This document shows positions 46,803 to 55,652 of a stretch of DNA of 64,000 nucleotides, one piece after another. The notes beneath the pieces were generated by a model. The model ran no database searches. It was not told where the DNA came from and saw nothing but the letters and a program-made list of their open reading frames with translations. The position numbers and the translations under genes are program-made. How positions within the stretch are numbered: the first letter of the stretch is position 1; every line of letters starts with the position of its first letter. The DNA is from a bacterium (lineage in GTDB: Bacteria; Bacillota_I; Bacilli_A; RF39; UBA660). The stretch covers positions 1 to 64,000 of the forward strand of contig JAHZBE010000002.1 of assembly GCA_019423565.1 (NCBI GenBank), read 5' to 3'.

Positions 46803-48075
46803 AAAAATTAAACATTAATAATTCTGGTTTTATAATTAATAATAAACCAATTATAAGCATAATTATTCCACCTACTAAATGTGAATATTTTGTATATTTA
46901 GTTGATAAACCAGTTACTTTAAGTGTTACCATTGATATAACGAATATAACTATATCATCTATTAAGAAGAAGAATATGTATATAAACATGTATATCATAT
47001 AACTAAATGTACTTAAATTATTCATCGCAAGTATTTGTGTAAATAAAAGTGGAATACCTATTGAACACATAAGTTCAATAATATTAATTGATGCTGCTAA
47101 AACCATAATTCCAAGAAGCGCAATTATAAATTTCTTTTCATGAGTTATAGAAATTATTTTTTCCATTATTTTCTTTCTATCTTTTTTATCTACTACATCG
47201 CAGCCTTCATCCTTTTTCTTTAATGAATCAATATATTTATATACATTAATTAATCCAACAACAAGCGCTATTACTGCGATTAATAATCTTATAAATGCAA
47301 TTTTACTTATAAATGTTGCTAAATTAAGCCAAGCAAGCATAAACATTAGATATACAATTCCTGATGTTAAAATAAATGTTAAACCAAGTATCCACATCTT
47401 TTTTCTATCCTTCATATTAAATAACATTGTAATTAAGAAAATTAATATCCACATTGCACATGGATTAAATCCATCAACGAAACCTAGTACTACAGCAAGT
47501 ATTGGAAGTGATACTTTTTTAGCATTTATTTTCCCAAGTACTGGAACTGTAACATTTTCATCTGTTTGATTAGAATCTTTAATATCATCTGCTTTTTCTA
47601 TTTTATTTTCTTTTTTATCCTCTGTTTTACTTTCATCTTTTATTGTATCTTCTTTTACTTCAGTTTTTTTAACTTTTCCTGTTATTTCACCAGCATAATC
47701 TCTATAATCATTATTTAAATAATAGTTAATCGCATCTTTTATTTGTTCATCTGTTACTCCATCTGCATATCCTACTATTGTTTTTTTACCAATTACAGTA
47801 AATGGTACACCATTTTTATTTGTTGTACCCATTTCTTTTTGAACTTTTGATAATAGTTCTTGATTATGTGAATCATACCAAATTTCATATTTATATAATT
47901 TAACATCTGTTCTATCTTTTAAATAATCACTTAAAAATTCTTCTTCTGCGGCACAATGAGGGCATCCATTTCCATAGAACAAATGAATATTTATTACCTT
48001 TTCATCTGCTTTCGCACTTACTGGCAATAATAAGAAGACTGCAAATACGATTAAAAACTTTAATATTTTTTTCAT
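46801..48075 (-). CDS. Exported thioredoxin-CcdA/DsbD fusion protein
   Basis: A 424-residue protein. A signal peptide (residues 1-23, ending SAKA) is followed by a thioredoxin-like domain with CPHC at 38-41 (FYGNGCPHCAAEE). A Lys/Glu linker leads to about six membrane helices of the CcdA/DsbD type, with a conserved cysteine pair (DGFNPCAMWIL and MCSIGIP). It should carry reducing power across the membrane to outer thioredoxins. It overlaps the small thioredoxin gene by 4 bases. Confidence 0.88.
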   Translation of the reverse strand: MKKILKFLIVFAVFLLLPVSAKADEKVINIHLFYGNGCPHCAAEEEFLSDYLKDRTDVKLYKYEIWYDSHNQELLSKVQKEMGTTNKNGVPFTVIGKKTIVGYADGVTDEQIKDAINYYLNNDYRDYAGEITGKVKKTEVKEDTIKDESKTEDKKENKIEKADDIKDSNQTDENVTVPVLGKINAKKVSLPILAVVLGFVDGFNPCAMWILIFLITMLFNMKDRKKMWILGLTFILTSGIVYLMFMLAWLNLATFISKIAFIRLLIAVIALVVGLINVYKYIDSLKKKDEGCDVVDKKDRKKIMEKIISITHEKKFIIALLGIMVLAASINIIELMCSIGIPLLFTQILAMNNLSTFSYMIYMFIYIFFFLIDDIVIFVISMVTLKVTGLSTKYTKYSHLVGGIIMLIIGLLLIIKPELLMFNF

Positions 48076-48329
48076 TTTACATCACCTACTGCTTTCATTA
48101 TTTCTTCATAATTTTTTTCGCCTATTAGTCTGAATAATTCTTTATCTTGATTCATAAAAATAAGTACTGGAAGTGTTGTTCCCACATTATATTTTTTTAC
48201 TTCATCTTCATCAAAATCATAATCTAAATTTTCTACTTCAATATTTTGTTCTTCTTTAATTTTATCAATTGCTTTATTTGTAATAAGACATGCTGGACAC
48301 CATAAAGCACTTATTTTTATAATCTTCAT
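48072..48329 (-). CDS. Small thioredoxin-like protein
   Basis: An 85-residue thioredoxin/glutaredoxin-fold protein with active site CPAC (residues 11-14, ISALWCPACLIT) and the cis-proline block TTLPVLIF. It lacks a signal peptide, so it is cytosolic, and is the likely donor to the CcdA fusion. GGTGATAGA precedes the ATG. The 4-base overlap implies coupled translation. Confidence 0.88.
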   Translation of the reverse strand: MKIIKISALWCPACLITNKAIDKIKEEQNIEVENLDYDFDEDEVKKYNVGTTLPVLIFMNQDKELFRLIGEKNYEEIMKAVGDVK

Positions 48330-48377
48330 TCTATCACCAAGTACATTGTACCATACTTTATATTAAAATTAAAGATT

Positions 48378-49559
48378 TTAATTTGGAATTTTTAATTGTT
48401 GACCTATACTTAATAAATTACTCGTTAAATTATTTAAAACTTTTATTTTTTCAACTGTAGTATTATATCTATTTGCAATAGTCCATAAACTATCTCCTTT
48501 TTTTACTGTGTATATGTTTTCAGTACTTGTTTTTCCTTGTGGAATCTTTAGTACCTGACCTATACTTAATAAATTACTTGTTAGATTATTATAACTTTTT
48601 AATTCTTCTGTAGTTATACCATATTTGTTTGCGATTACCCAAAGGCTATCCCCTTTTTGCACAGTATAAGTTGTTTTTCCATTATTAGATGAATCTTTTA
48701 TTTTTAAAACTTGACCTATACTTAATAAATTATTTGTTAAATTATTTAAGTTTTTTAATTCTGATACTGTCATATTAAATTTGTTTGCTATACTCCAAAG
48801 ACTATCTCCTTTTTGAACAATATATGTATCACTTACTTCTGGACTTACACTTATACTCGGAATTACAAGTTTTTGTCCAACACTTAATGTATTTGTTTTT
48901 AAGTTATTTGCACTTTTTAACTTTTCCACAGTAGTATTATATTTATTTGCTATTTTCCATAAACTATCTCCTTTTTTTACTGTGTATATTTCTTGTGATT
49001 CTCCTTCTTTGTAATATGGAACATTCGTATAATTTGCAAGTGATTTAACTACTGCTTCAGCATAATCTTCCCATTCATTTTTAATATTAGTAGCTTCATT
49101 TATATTATTTATATTTCCATAGTTTACAATAATTGTTTCAATTAAACCTGTATCTTTTTGAATATTATAATAGTCTTTACTTGTATCATTTTCACTTCTT
49201 CTTTGATAGTACTTGCTTACTGTTAAACCTGCATCATCTAAATTTTCTGCAAGTGATGAAGCAAGATTACTATTATTTCTAAGTGCATATATTATTTCTG
49301 CTCCACTTCCGGTATTTCCAAGCATATTTGATAGCGCAACTACTTTAGAATTATTACCATATGCATTTAATATTTTATTTGCTCTATCATCTTCACTTAT
49401 ATATTCATCTGTTGTTCTAATTATTTTTACATCAGCACCTAAACTTTTTAATCTGTTAAATATATACTCACTTATAAGAAGGTTATAGTCTTTTTCAACT
49501 ATTCCGTTACCTGTTACTCCACTTTCTCTTCCACCTTTTGATGGATCAATTACTATCAT
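48378..49559 (-). CDS. LysM protein with a degenerate amidase domain
   Basis: A 393-residue protein. Residues 1-180 have the N-acetylmuramoyl-L-alanine amidase (Amidase_3) layout, but two zinc ligands are lost: DPSKGG replaces the usual DPGHGG, and SNMLGN replaces the SxHxN block. The glutamate in EKDYNL is kept. Four LysM repeats follow, each with KGDSLW and NNLxxNxLSIGQ-like parts. There is no signal peptide, as in mother-cell spore-coat proteins such as SafA. The ATG at 49559 has AGGGTG upstream. It is best read as a cell-wall or cortex-binding pseudoenzyme. Confidence 0.85.
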   Translation of the reverse strand: MIVIDPSKGGRESGVTGNGIVEKDYNLLISEYIFNRLKSLGADVKIIRTTDEYISEDDRANKILNAYGNNSKVVALSNMLGNTGSGAEIIYALRNNSNLASSLAENLDDAGLTVSKYYQRRSENDTSKDYYNIQKDTGLIETIIVNYGNINNINEATNIKNEWEDYAEAVVKSLANYTNVPYYKEGESQEIYTVKKGDSLWKIANKYNTTVEKLKSANNLKTNTLSVGQKLVIPSISVSPEVSDTYIVQKGDSLWSIANKFNMTVSELKNLNNLTNNLLSIGQVLKIKDSSNNGKTTYTVQKGDSLWVIANKYGITTEELKSYNNLTSNLLSIGQVLKIPQGKTSTENIYTVKKGDSLWTIANRYNTTVEKIKVLNNLTSNLLSIGQQLKIPN

Positions 49560-49591
49560 AGTCTTCACCCTAGTAAATCATATGATATTTT

Positions 49592-49632
49592 TTTTCAAAA
49601 TAAAACTCCAATATAAATTGAAGATTTATTTT
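49592..49632. repeat. 41-bp direct repeat, copy A (terminator-like)
   Basis: This copy matches 51367-51408 except for one substitution and one extra A. Each copy can also form a hairpin (AAATAAAACTCCAAT with ATTGAAGATTTATTT, imperfect) and thus acts as a bidirectional terminator. The two copies bound the ASCH/ASCH-like/GNAT cassette. Confidence 0.8.
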
Positions 49633-49708
49633 CATTAAATTTTAGGATGAATAACTTTTTATTTTATAAAAGGTAACTTTTAATTTAGTTGTATACGCCG
49701 TATAAAAA

Positions 49709-50050
49709 TTACATTAATTCAATTCTTATTCCTAAAACACCATATTTTGTTTGTTTTTCTTTTGTATAAAACTCTTCAAGAACATCAATTAATTCGTCTT
49801 TAGTCATTGATTTATCAGATAAAACTGAAATATCAAAATCCTTAAACATATCTTCAAAAGAATTATATCTTAACAAACCTACAACTTTTGCATTAAAAGA
49901 TTCGTTTAATTCTGGTTCTTTTAAAAATTTGATAGTATCCCCAATCTTAATTTGTTGTCTTTTTTCATCAAAAAGTCTAATTTCAATTCTTTTTGTACCA
50001 TTAAGTATAAAATTATAATACTCAGGCTGTAATTTCATTTCGTGTTCCAT
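49709..50050 (-). CDS. ASCH-domain protein
   Basis: A 113-residue ASCH-domain protein. MKLQPEYYNFILNGTKRIEIRLFDEKRQQIKIGDTIKF is the full core motif, with the GxKxxExR pocket of the fold. ASCH domains bind RNA or modified nucleosides. Spacing to AAAGGA is long for the first ATG; the second Met (residue 5) is also possible. It follows the ASCH-like gene by one base, so they form one transcript. Confidence 0.85.
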   Translation of the reverse strand: MEHEMKLQPEYYNFILNGTKRIEIRLFDEKRQQIKIGDTIKFLKEPELNESFNAKVVGLLRYNSFEDMFKDFDISVLSDKSMTKDELIDVLEEFYTKEKQTKYGVLGIRIELM

Positions 50051-50051
50051 A

Positions 50052-50591
50052 TTATTTTTTTCCTTTCATTTTTGCTCTTTGCAATATCATTTGTTTTGTT
50101 TTACTCGGATTATTACATATGTTTCCATCCAAGCTAAATGCTTCATCCCATTCCTTTATAACATCATATAATGGATCGTTTTCATAAATGAATTTTATAT
50201 ATTGTGGCATGTCTGCATTTTTTGATATACTACGCATATCTTTTAAGGATAAATATTCTTCAAATTCTGTTACATCATATAATTGTAATGCAAAACAATT
50301 TGGATTATTTTTACCATAGTATTCAACGATTTCATGACCATCACTTCTTTTGTCATATCCTGTTGCACTTAATATTTCATTAGTATTACCTTTTAAAATA
50401 TCACCTACTTTAAAATATCCTATAATTGCTTTATCTTCTTTTGCAGAATACACATAAACTTTTTTATTAAGTAATTCATCTTTTAAAGGCGATTTTCTAA
50501 ATTCATAAAGTTTGGTTTCATCAAATATTTGCCTAGCATAATAAGTCATTATTGAAATAATTGCAATTTTTTTTCTTTGACTTTTATCCAT
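50052..50591 (-). CDS. ASCH-like domain protein
   Basis: A 179-residue protein. ISIMTYYARQIFDETKLYEFRKSPL near the start resembles the ASCH/PUA-like motif (helix then YEFR). VYVYSAKEDKAIIGYFKVGDIL continues that fold. The ATG at 50591 follows AGGAGGGG; the longer frame has no site. The remaining half is helical. Two ASCH-type genes in one operon suggest paired action on one nucleic-acid target. Confidence 0.65.
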   Translation of the reverse strand: MDKSQRKKIAIISIMTYYARQIFDETKLYEFRKSPLKDELLNKKVYVYSAKEDKAIIGYFKVGDILKGNTNEILSATGYDKRSDGHEIVEYYGKNNPNCFALQLYDVTEFEEYLSLKDMRSISKNADMPQYIKFIYENDPLYDVIKEWDEAFSLDGNICNNPSKTKQMILQRAKMKGKK

Positions 50592-50683
50592 CTTATCCCC
50601 TCCTGATAAATAGATTATAACATAAATTGACAAATTTAGCAAAAAATGATATAGTATATCCTAATTTTGAGGAGGGGAACTAT

Positions 50684-51253
50684 ATGATAAAAATAGAAAG
50701 TTTAAAAGATTATTTGAAAACTATCAGTAATGAAGATTTTATAATGCTAGCAACAAAAATTTATATGATTACAGATTTTATTTGCAAAGATTATCCCAAA
50801 CATAAGGAATGGTATTTTACTAAACAACTACCTGCAATCGCCGGTGAAGAAAGAAATATTTTATTTGTTAGAAATCCAGAAAATCAAGAAGAAATTATTT
50901 CAATGGCTTGTTTAAAGAAAGATGAGGAAGAACAAAAAATATGTACTTTATATGTTTCAGATAAATGTAGAGGTCTGGGAATAGGAACAGCAATCGTTGA
51001 AGATTCAATGAAATGGTTAGGTACAACTAAACCACTTATAACATTAGCAGATTACAAATTAGAAATGTTTAAACCAATTATTAACAAATATGATTGGCAA
51101 CTAACTGAAATAGTTTCTGGTTTATATAATGATAGATCACAAGAATTATGTTTTAACGGAACTCTCACTAAAAATAATAATAATCTATTAGAACAACAAT
51201 TACATCGTAGACTGGTAAAAGCACTAGAATATAGAAAAAATCAACTAAAATAG
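50684..51253 (+). CDS. GNAT-family acetyltransferase
   Basis: A 189-residue protein with GNAT features: EEIISMACLKKDE, then CTLYVSDKCRGLGIGTAIVEDSM, the strand plus acetyl-CoA loop (RGLGIG). The ATG at 50684 follows GAGGAGGGG. It is transcribed away from the ASCH pair from the shared 92-base gap; together they make a divergent cassette between the 41-bp repeats. Acceptor unknown. Confidence 0.85.
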   Translation: MIKIESLKDYLKTISNEDFIMLATKIYMITDFICKDYPKHKEWYFTKQLPAIAGEERNILFVRNPENQEEIISMACLKKDEEEQKICTLYVSDKCRGLGIGTAIVEDSMKWLGTTKPLITLADYKLEMFKPIINKYDWQLTEIVSGLYNDRSQELCFNGTLTKNNNNLLEQQLHRRLVKALEYRKNQLK

Positions 51254-51299
51254 TTTTATTTTTAAAATCACAATTAGTATCAAAAAAAATTAAATATAA

Positions 51300-51330
51300 A
51301 AAGTAGGTATTGAATTCAATACCTATTTTT
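51300..51330. terminator. Terminator after the GNAT gene
   Basis: TAGGTATTGAATTCAATACCTA (51304-51325) is a perfect palindrome with A-run before and T-run after, so it can end transcripts from both sides. Confidence 0.85.
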
Positions 51331-51366
51331 TAATTTTCTCATTATTCTCATAAATTTTTATCAATA

Positions 51367-51408
51367 TTTTCAAAAATAAAACTCCAATATAAATTGAAGG
51401 TTTATTTT
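51367..51408. repeat. 41-bp direct repeat, copy B (terminator-like)
   Basis: Partner of 49592-49632. This copy contains the stop of the membrane-protein gene ending at 51402 and is likely the original, since it serves as that gene's terminator. Confidence 0.8.
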
Positions 51409-51743
51409 TTTCTTATATTTAATTGTATTAAAGTTCCTACTATATACATTATTATATAAAGTACTGAATATATTACTGTATCATTATTGTAATAAAATAA
51501 TGCTGATGGAACATATATAAACGCTACTAAAAATGAATAGTACCATTTAAATCCACATTTTTTAGTAATAATCATTCCTGCGATTAATGCATATATATTA
51601 TTTACTAAAAGTACGCATATTTTTGCATAAATATTCGCACCTGACTCGTTAAATCCATACGCAAAAAATGGAATAAAGTAATATACTAAAAGGCCATAAC
51701 CTAAAACTTTTAATACTTCTATTACTTTTTCTTTTCTACTCAC
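51402..51743 (-). CDS. Small integral membrane protein
   Basis: A 113-residue protein with four predicted membrane helices and charged ends (MSRKEK; NIRKK). GTG at 51743 is the start, with GGAG upstream, and it overlaps the AI-2E-type gene by 8 bases, implying coupled translation. No family was recognised. Confidence 0.65.
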   Translation of the reverse strand: MSRKEKVIEVLKVLGYGLLVYYFIPFFAYGFNESGANIYAKICVLLVNNIYALIAGMIITKKCGFKWYYSFLVAFIYVPSALFYYNNDTVIYSVLYIIMYIVGTLIQLNIRKK

Positions 51744-52917
51744 TTGCTTTTTTCTCCACTTCTTCTTCTATTTCTTCATTTAATTTAATTAATTCGTATT
51801 TATCGTTAAAATACATAAATATTGTTTTAATAATCGCAACACATGGAGCTGCAATTATCATACCAATAATTCCAAAGAATTTTCCAAATACAAGAAGAGC
51901 AATAATAACTGTTACTGGATGTAACTTTAACCCTTTACTTTGTATAAGTGGTGTGAATATTACATTATCAAGCATTTGTGATACTAAAATACTTATTATT
52001 ACAAATATACCTGTTGGCACTCCTTGTGTAAAACCTACTATAGCAGCTGGAATACCACCAATCCATGGTCCAACATATGGAATAGCATTTGTAATACCAC
52101 AGAAGAATGCAAAAAGAATTGATGCTTTTAATCCTGCGATTGAAAAACCAATTGAATTTTCTATAAAAATTAAAGTCATTGTCATTAATATTCCTTGAAT
52201 ATAGTTAAATAACGTTTTATTAGCAATATTCATTAAGTTACCAGCATCTTCTCTTGCTTTTACTGGTAATATGCTTAAAAAAACTTTACTAACATTATCA
52301 AAATCAAAAAGCATATAAAGTCCAATAAATAATCCAATTACAAATGTTCCAAGACCTGATACAAATGAAGTTGCAATTGTAATTACTTTTGATGGTAATC
52401 CAACAGTTATTTGTTTTCCTAAATCAACAATTGTACTAAATAAACTTGCTTTTATATCTGCTGCATTACTATCAAGTACTGGTTCAAATATTTCAAATAT
52501 TTTGTCTATAAATGAACTTAATTTTGTTGTTAAACTTGGAACCATGCCTATAAAATCATTTATTTGTTTTGTTAAAGTTGGAACGCTAAATACACATAAT
52601 ACTATAAGTAACGCAATGAATACTGTATAAACAATAATAGTTGCGACTACTCTATTCATTTTATGCTTTGTTAAGAATGTTACAATAGGATTAAATAACC
52701 AAGCAATTATTATACCTATAAATAATGGAGATAATGTATTTAAAAGTACTCCAATAAATTTAAATATTTTCCATTCTTTAAATATATATGTTACAAGCAT
52801 AACTGCTGCTACAATAAGTGCTACAAACATTATTTTAAGCATCTTATTAAGTAAAACAACACCTTCGTTTACTTTTTCTATATCTAAAGTATCTTTTTTG
52901 TTATTTTTTCTAAGCAT
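51736..52917 (-). CDS. AI-2E family transporter
   Basis: A 393-residue protein of the AI-2 exporter-like (PerM/UPF0118) family with eight membrane helices. A long periplasmic-side segment (residues about 110-170) and the C-terminal GITNAIPYVGPWIGGIPAAIVGF, then LDNVIFTPLIQSKGLKLHPVTV are signatures. It is probably an ion or small-molecule exporter; AI-2 itself is not implied. AAGGATG precedes the ATG. Confidence 0.92.
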   Translation of the reverse strand: MLRKNNKKDTLDIEKVNEGVVLLNKMLKIMFVALIVAAVMLVTYIFKEWKIFKFIGVLLNTLSPLFIGIIIAWLFNPIVTFLTKHKMNRVVATIIVYTVFIALLIVLCVFSVPTLTKQINDFIGMVPSLTTKLSSFIDKIFEIFEPVLDSNAADIKASLFSTIVDLGKQITVGLPSKVITIATSFVSGLGTFVIGLFIGLYMLFDFDNVSKVFLSILPVKAREDAGNLMNIANKTLFNYIQGILMTMTLIFIENSIGFSIAGLKASILFAFFCGITNAIPYVGPWIGGIPAAIVGFTQGVPTGIFVIISILVSQMLDNVIFTPLIQSKGLKLHPVTVIIALLVFGKFFGIIGMIIAAPCVAIIKTIFMYFNDKYELIKLNEEIEEEVEKKASE

Positions 52918-52955
52918 ATAAACACATCCTTTTGTTATTAGTATAACACATAATA

Positions 52956-52984
52956 GGAAAAACTTCCCATATTTAGGAAGTTTT
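52956..52984 (-). terminator. Terminator after the PAP2 gene
   Basis: AACTTCC (52961-52967) pairs with GGAAGTT (52976-52982) and T runs follow on either strand; it serves the PAP2 gene ending at 52993. Confidence 0.7.
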
Positions 52985-52992
52985 TTACAGTT

Positions 52993-53613
52993 TTAGACAG
53001 TTTTGGTTTTCTTCTTTATTTTATCCACAGTAAAAATATAAATAAACATATAGATAATTGATGTTAAATATCCACCAATTATATCACTCGCATAATGTAC
53101 TCCAAGATAAATTCTGCTTATACCCACTAAAAGTATTATGGTAGATAATAAGAATATGTATATTACTTTTGTATAAATATTAAATTTCGATTTTGCGATT
53201 AAATAAATTAAAAATCCGTAAAAACTCATTGCGGTCATTGCGTGTCCACTTGGGAAACTAAATCCTGTTTGTTCTATTAAGTGAAGTACTATTGGTCTTT
53301 CTCTTCTTATTATTCTTTTAAATACCGAGTTTATAATCACACTATTTATAGAGTTTACAGAAATTAATATACCCGTTTTTATATTTTTTATAAATATTAA
53401 GGATGCTAAACATAAAAGAACTATACATTGTGTACATGCCATATTAGATATAAACTGGAAAAACCTTGTTTTTTCTTCTGTTATGTTTCCCGCAATTAAA
53501 CTGTATACTGCATCATCAAATGGAATTATTTTTCCACTTTCTATAAGATATATAAGACAAATAAGTAAAATTACTAAAATGCTAAATACAATATATTTGA
53601 TTTTACCTTTCAT
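52993..53613 (-). CDS. PAP2-family phosphatase
   Basis: A 206-residue membrane phosphatase of the PAP2 superfamily with six helices. KRIIRRERP, FPSGHAM and SRIYLGVHYASDIIGG are the three catalytic motifs, all complete. Likely substrates are undecaprenyl pyrophosphate or lipid phosphates. GAGGGTAAAC precedes the ATG. Confidence 0.92.
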   Translation of the reverse strand: MKGKIKYIVFSILVILLICLIYLIESGKIIPFDDAVYSLIAGNITEEKTRFFQFISNMACTQCIVLLCLASLIFIKNIKTGILISVNSINSVIINSVFKRIIRRERPIVLHLIEQTGFSFPSGHAMTAMSFYGFLIYLIAKSKFNIYTKVIYIFLLSTIILLVGISRIYLGVHYASDIIGGYLTSIIYMFIYIFTVDKIKKKTKTV

Positions 53614-53638
53614 AAGTTTACCCTCTTTTCTATTAATA

Positions 53639-53665
53639 AAGTGCTTTTATATTTTAAAAGCACTT
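53639..53665 (-). terminator. Hairpin after tRNA-Glu
   Basis: AAGTGCTTTT (53639-53648) pairs with AAAAGCACTT (53656-53665). It ends the tRNA unit, though the following T-run is weak. Confidence 0.6.
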
Positions 53666-53694
53666 CTTGTTATGTTAAATCTATATACAAAATT

Positions 53695-53771
53695 TGGTGA
53701 CCTGTATGGGATTCGAACCCATGAATGCTGCCGTGAGAGGGCAGTGTGTTAAGCCACTTCACCAACAGGCC
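53695..53771 (-). tRNA. tRNA-Glu (CTC)
   Basis: A 77-nt tRNA with encoded CCA. Acceptor stem GGCCTGT/ACAGGTC, anticodon stem CTGCC/GGCAG and loop CTCTCAC give CTC (Glu). The discriminator base is A, in agreement with the T-box bulge of gltX. Confidence 0.94.
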
Positions 53772-53772
53772 A

Positions 53773-53847
53773 TGGCTGCCCAAGTTAGATTCGAACTAAC
53801 GCATAATAGATTCAGAGTCTACCGCCTTACCACTTGGCTATTGGGCA
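53773..53847 (-). tRNA. tRNA-Gln (CTG)
   Basis: A 75-nt tRNA with encoded CCA. Acceptor TGCCCAA/TTGGGCA; loop CTCTGAA gives CTG (Gln). It is one base from tRNA-Glu. Both of these tRNAs read G-ending codons, so other genes must supply the TTC and TTG forms. Confidence 0.93.
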
Positions 53848-53865
53848 ATCCAATAATATTATAAC

Positions 53866-53895
53866 AAAAAAGTCTAGGTTTTTCTAGACCTTTTT
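53866..53895 (-). terminator. Terminator after the XhlA-like gene
   Basis: On the minus strand AGGTCTAG pairs with CTAGACTT around AAAAAC and is followed by five T. Confidence 0.75.
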
Positions 53896-53902
53896 ATATA
53901 TA

Positions 53903-54148
53903 TTAATTAATTCCGAGTCCTAATTTGATAAATAATATAAGTATTCCTATCAAACCTGTTATTAAAGCTCCTACTGATGTCCTCCATAACCATTTATTTC
54001 TATCTTCAATTTTGTTAATAGTTTCTAAGTTTCTATTTGCTAAGTTGTATGCTTCATTTGACTTTTCTTTTATAAGTTTGTAATCATCTATTTTACTTTC
54101 AATAACAGCGAGCCTAGTTAAAACTTCTAATTCAAATTTTTCTCCCAT
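53903..54148 (-). CDS. XhlA-like holin/hemolysin protein
   Basis: About 81-85 residues. A coiled-coil front is followed by INKIEDRNKWLWRTSVGALITGLIGILIL, typical of the XhlA family (phage-derived, membrane-associated, helping cell lysis). Overlapping ATGs at 54160, 54154 and 54148 make the start uncertain; the last is used here. It is isolated, with no lysin or phage genes beside it. Confidence 0.75.
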   Translation of the reverse strand: MGEKFELEVLTRLAVIESKIDDYKLIKEKSNEAYNLANRNLETINKIEDRNKWLWRTSVGALITGLIGILILFIKLGLGIN

Positions 54149-54311
54149 ATGCATCACCATCCTTAATATATATTTCTATTATATTAAATGCATATTTTAG
54201 TATTTTGAGTTTGTTATTAACTATAATTTTATAATTTTTAACAGTTAAAATATTATTGTATAATTAATTATTTAGTTCAACGCATACTTGTGTATCGCAT
54301 TTTTACTTATT

Positions 54312-55652
54312 TTATTTAAAATCAAACTCTTTATAAGCCTTATTTAGTAAATTTTGTCTCATATCTTTTAATAAACAATCTACAACTTCAAAAGATATCT
54401 CTCTTTGATTTTTATTTGTTGTATCAAATAAGTTAAAGTTTATGTTTTCTTCTTCAGATAACTTTTTCATATTTAATAATGATTCATTATATTCATTTAA
54501 ATTTGTCTCATTAAGAAATGATCTTTTTTCAAGTGATAAATTTGCATTGTAATCACGTTTTAATGATGTTAGACTATCCGCATATGTTGAAATAACAATA
54601 TCAATTTTATTTTTAATTAAAGGTATATATAACTTTTTATATTCACTATATTCATTTTCACTCATTCCATTTTTTAAATATAATCTATCAACCCAAATTA
54701 GTCTATCAAATAAAGATCTATCAATTATAATAATGTCTGGTTTTCTCTCAATTGATTCTTCTAATTGTTTTAATACATATTTTGAAATTTCTGTATTAAC
54801 TACATTTTTATATTTGTTTTTTAAAGTTGGATATATTTCCTTTTTGTATTTTTCAGATGTAGTAAATTCTTCTAATACCTCTACTACAAAACCTTTCTTT
54901 TTGAAAAAATCTTTTAAATTATTAATTAAACTTGTTTTACCTGTTCTTGGTGTTCCAGTAAATTCAATAACATATGGAGAATTATCAGATAAAACTTTTT
55001 TTAGTTTGTATACTTCTTCTTTTCTATAATGTATTTTTCTTAATTTATTATATTCTTCTATATTATCCTTAAATATAATATTTTTTACATATTCATCGTT
55101 ATCTTTATTATTAAAGATTTCATCTATTAACGCTTTTAATCTTATGAACATAGGATTATTTTCATCTTCATTAAATATTAAACTATTATAAACTTCAGTA
55201 TAGTACCATTTTTGAGATTCATATCCTCTTTTAAATGCTGAAAAATCATATTTTCCCTTAATTTCAAATAATATTTTTAAATCTTCAAGATTACTAATTT
55301 TATCCGCACATATTACTGCTTTATGTCTTAAATCTAATTTTTTAGTTTCTTCTATTGTATGTTTTTTTCTTTCTTCCCAAGATAAACTTTTATCTGGTTC
55401 ACTCGCACCATATACTAATGAAGCAATATCATCATTAAAATTATCTTTTATATCTTCTATTTCATATGATGTATCTTCTACAACATCATGTAAATACCCT
55501 GCGGATACAACGTTTTCATCAAATACATATTGTTTTAATATTTGTCCAACATTTATTGGATGTATTATCATTGGTTTTTCTTTATCACTTTTTCTTACCT
55601 GACCTTTATGCGCTTTTATCGCAAATTCTTTTGCTTTTAATTCTATATTCAT
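54312..55652 (-). CDS. HD hydrolase fused to a P-loop kinase-like domain
   Basis: A 446-residue fusion. The front (residues about 1-165) is an HD domain of the RelA/SpoT-hydrolase type: AHKGQVRKSDKEKPMIIHP, AGYLHDVVEDT and LRHKAVICADKISNL. The back (about 230-440) is a P-loop domain: EFTGTPRTGKTSLI (Walker A), IIIIDRSLFDRLIW (Walker B-like), as in small kinases of nucleotides. The ribosome site is GGAGGAG. The fusion might remove one nucleotide signal and phosphorylate another. No close family member was recognised. Confidence 0.75.
   Translation of the reverse strand: MNIELKAKEFAIKAHKGQVRKSDKEKPMIIHPINVGQILKQYVFDENVVSAGYLHDVVEDTSYEIEDIKDNFNDDIASLVYGASEPDKSLSWEERKKHTIEETKKLDLRHKAVICADKISNLEDLKILFEIKGKYDFSAFKRGYESQKWYYTEVYNSLIFNEDENNPMFIRLKALIDEIFNNKDNDEYVKNIIFKDNIEEYNKLRKIHYRKEEVYKLKKVLSDNSPYVIEFTGTPRTGKTSLINNLKDFFKKKGFVVEVLEEFTTSEKYKKEIYPTLKNKYKNVVNTEISKYVLKQLEESIERKPDIIIIDRSLFDRLIWVDRLYLKNGMSENEYSEYKKLYIPLIKNKIDIVISTYADSLTSLKRDYNANLSLEKRSFLNETNLNEYNESLLNMKKLSEEENINFNLFDTTNKNQREISFEVVDCLLKDMRQNLLNKAYKEFDFK

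Noticed and set aside
48378..49000. Four near-identical LysM units as a DNA repeat element
   Set aside because: The repetition is explained by the protein domains; the bases between copies diverge at synonymous positions.
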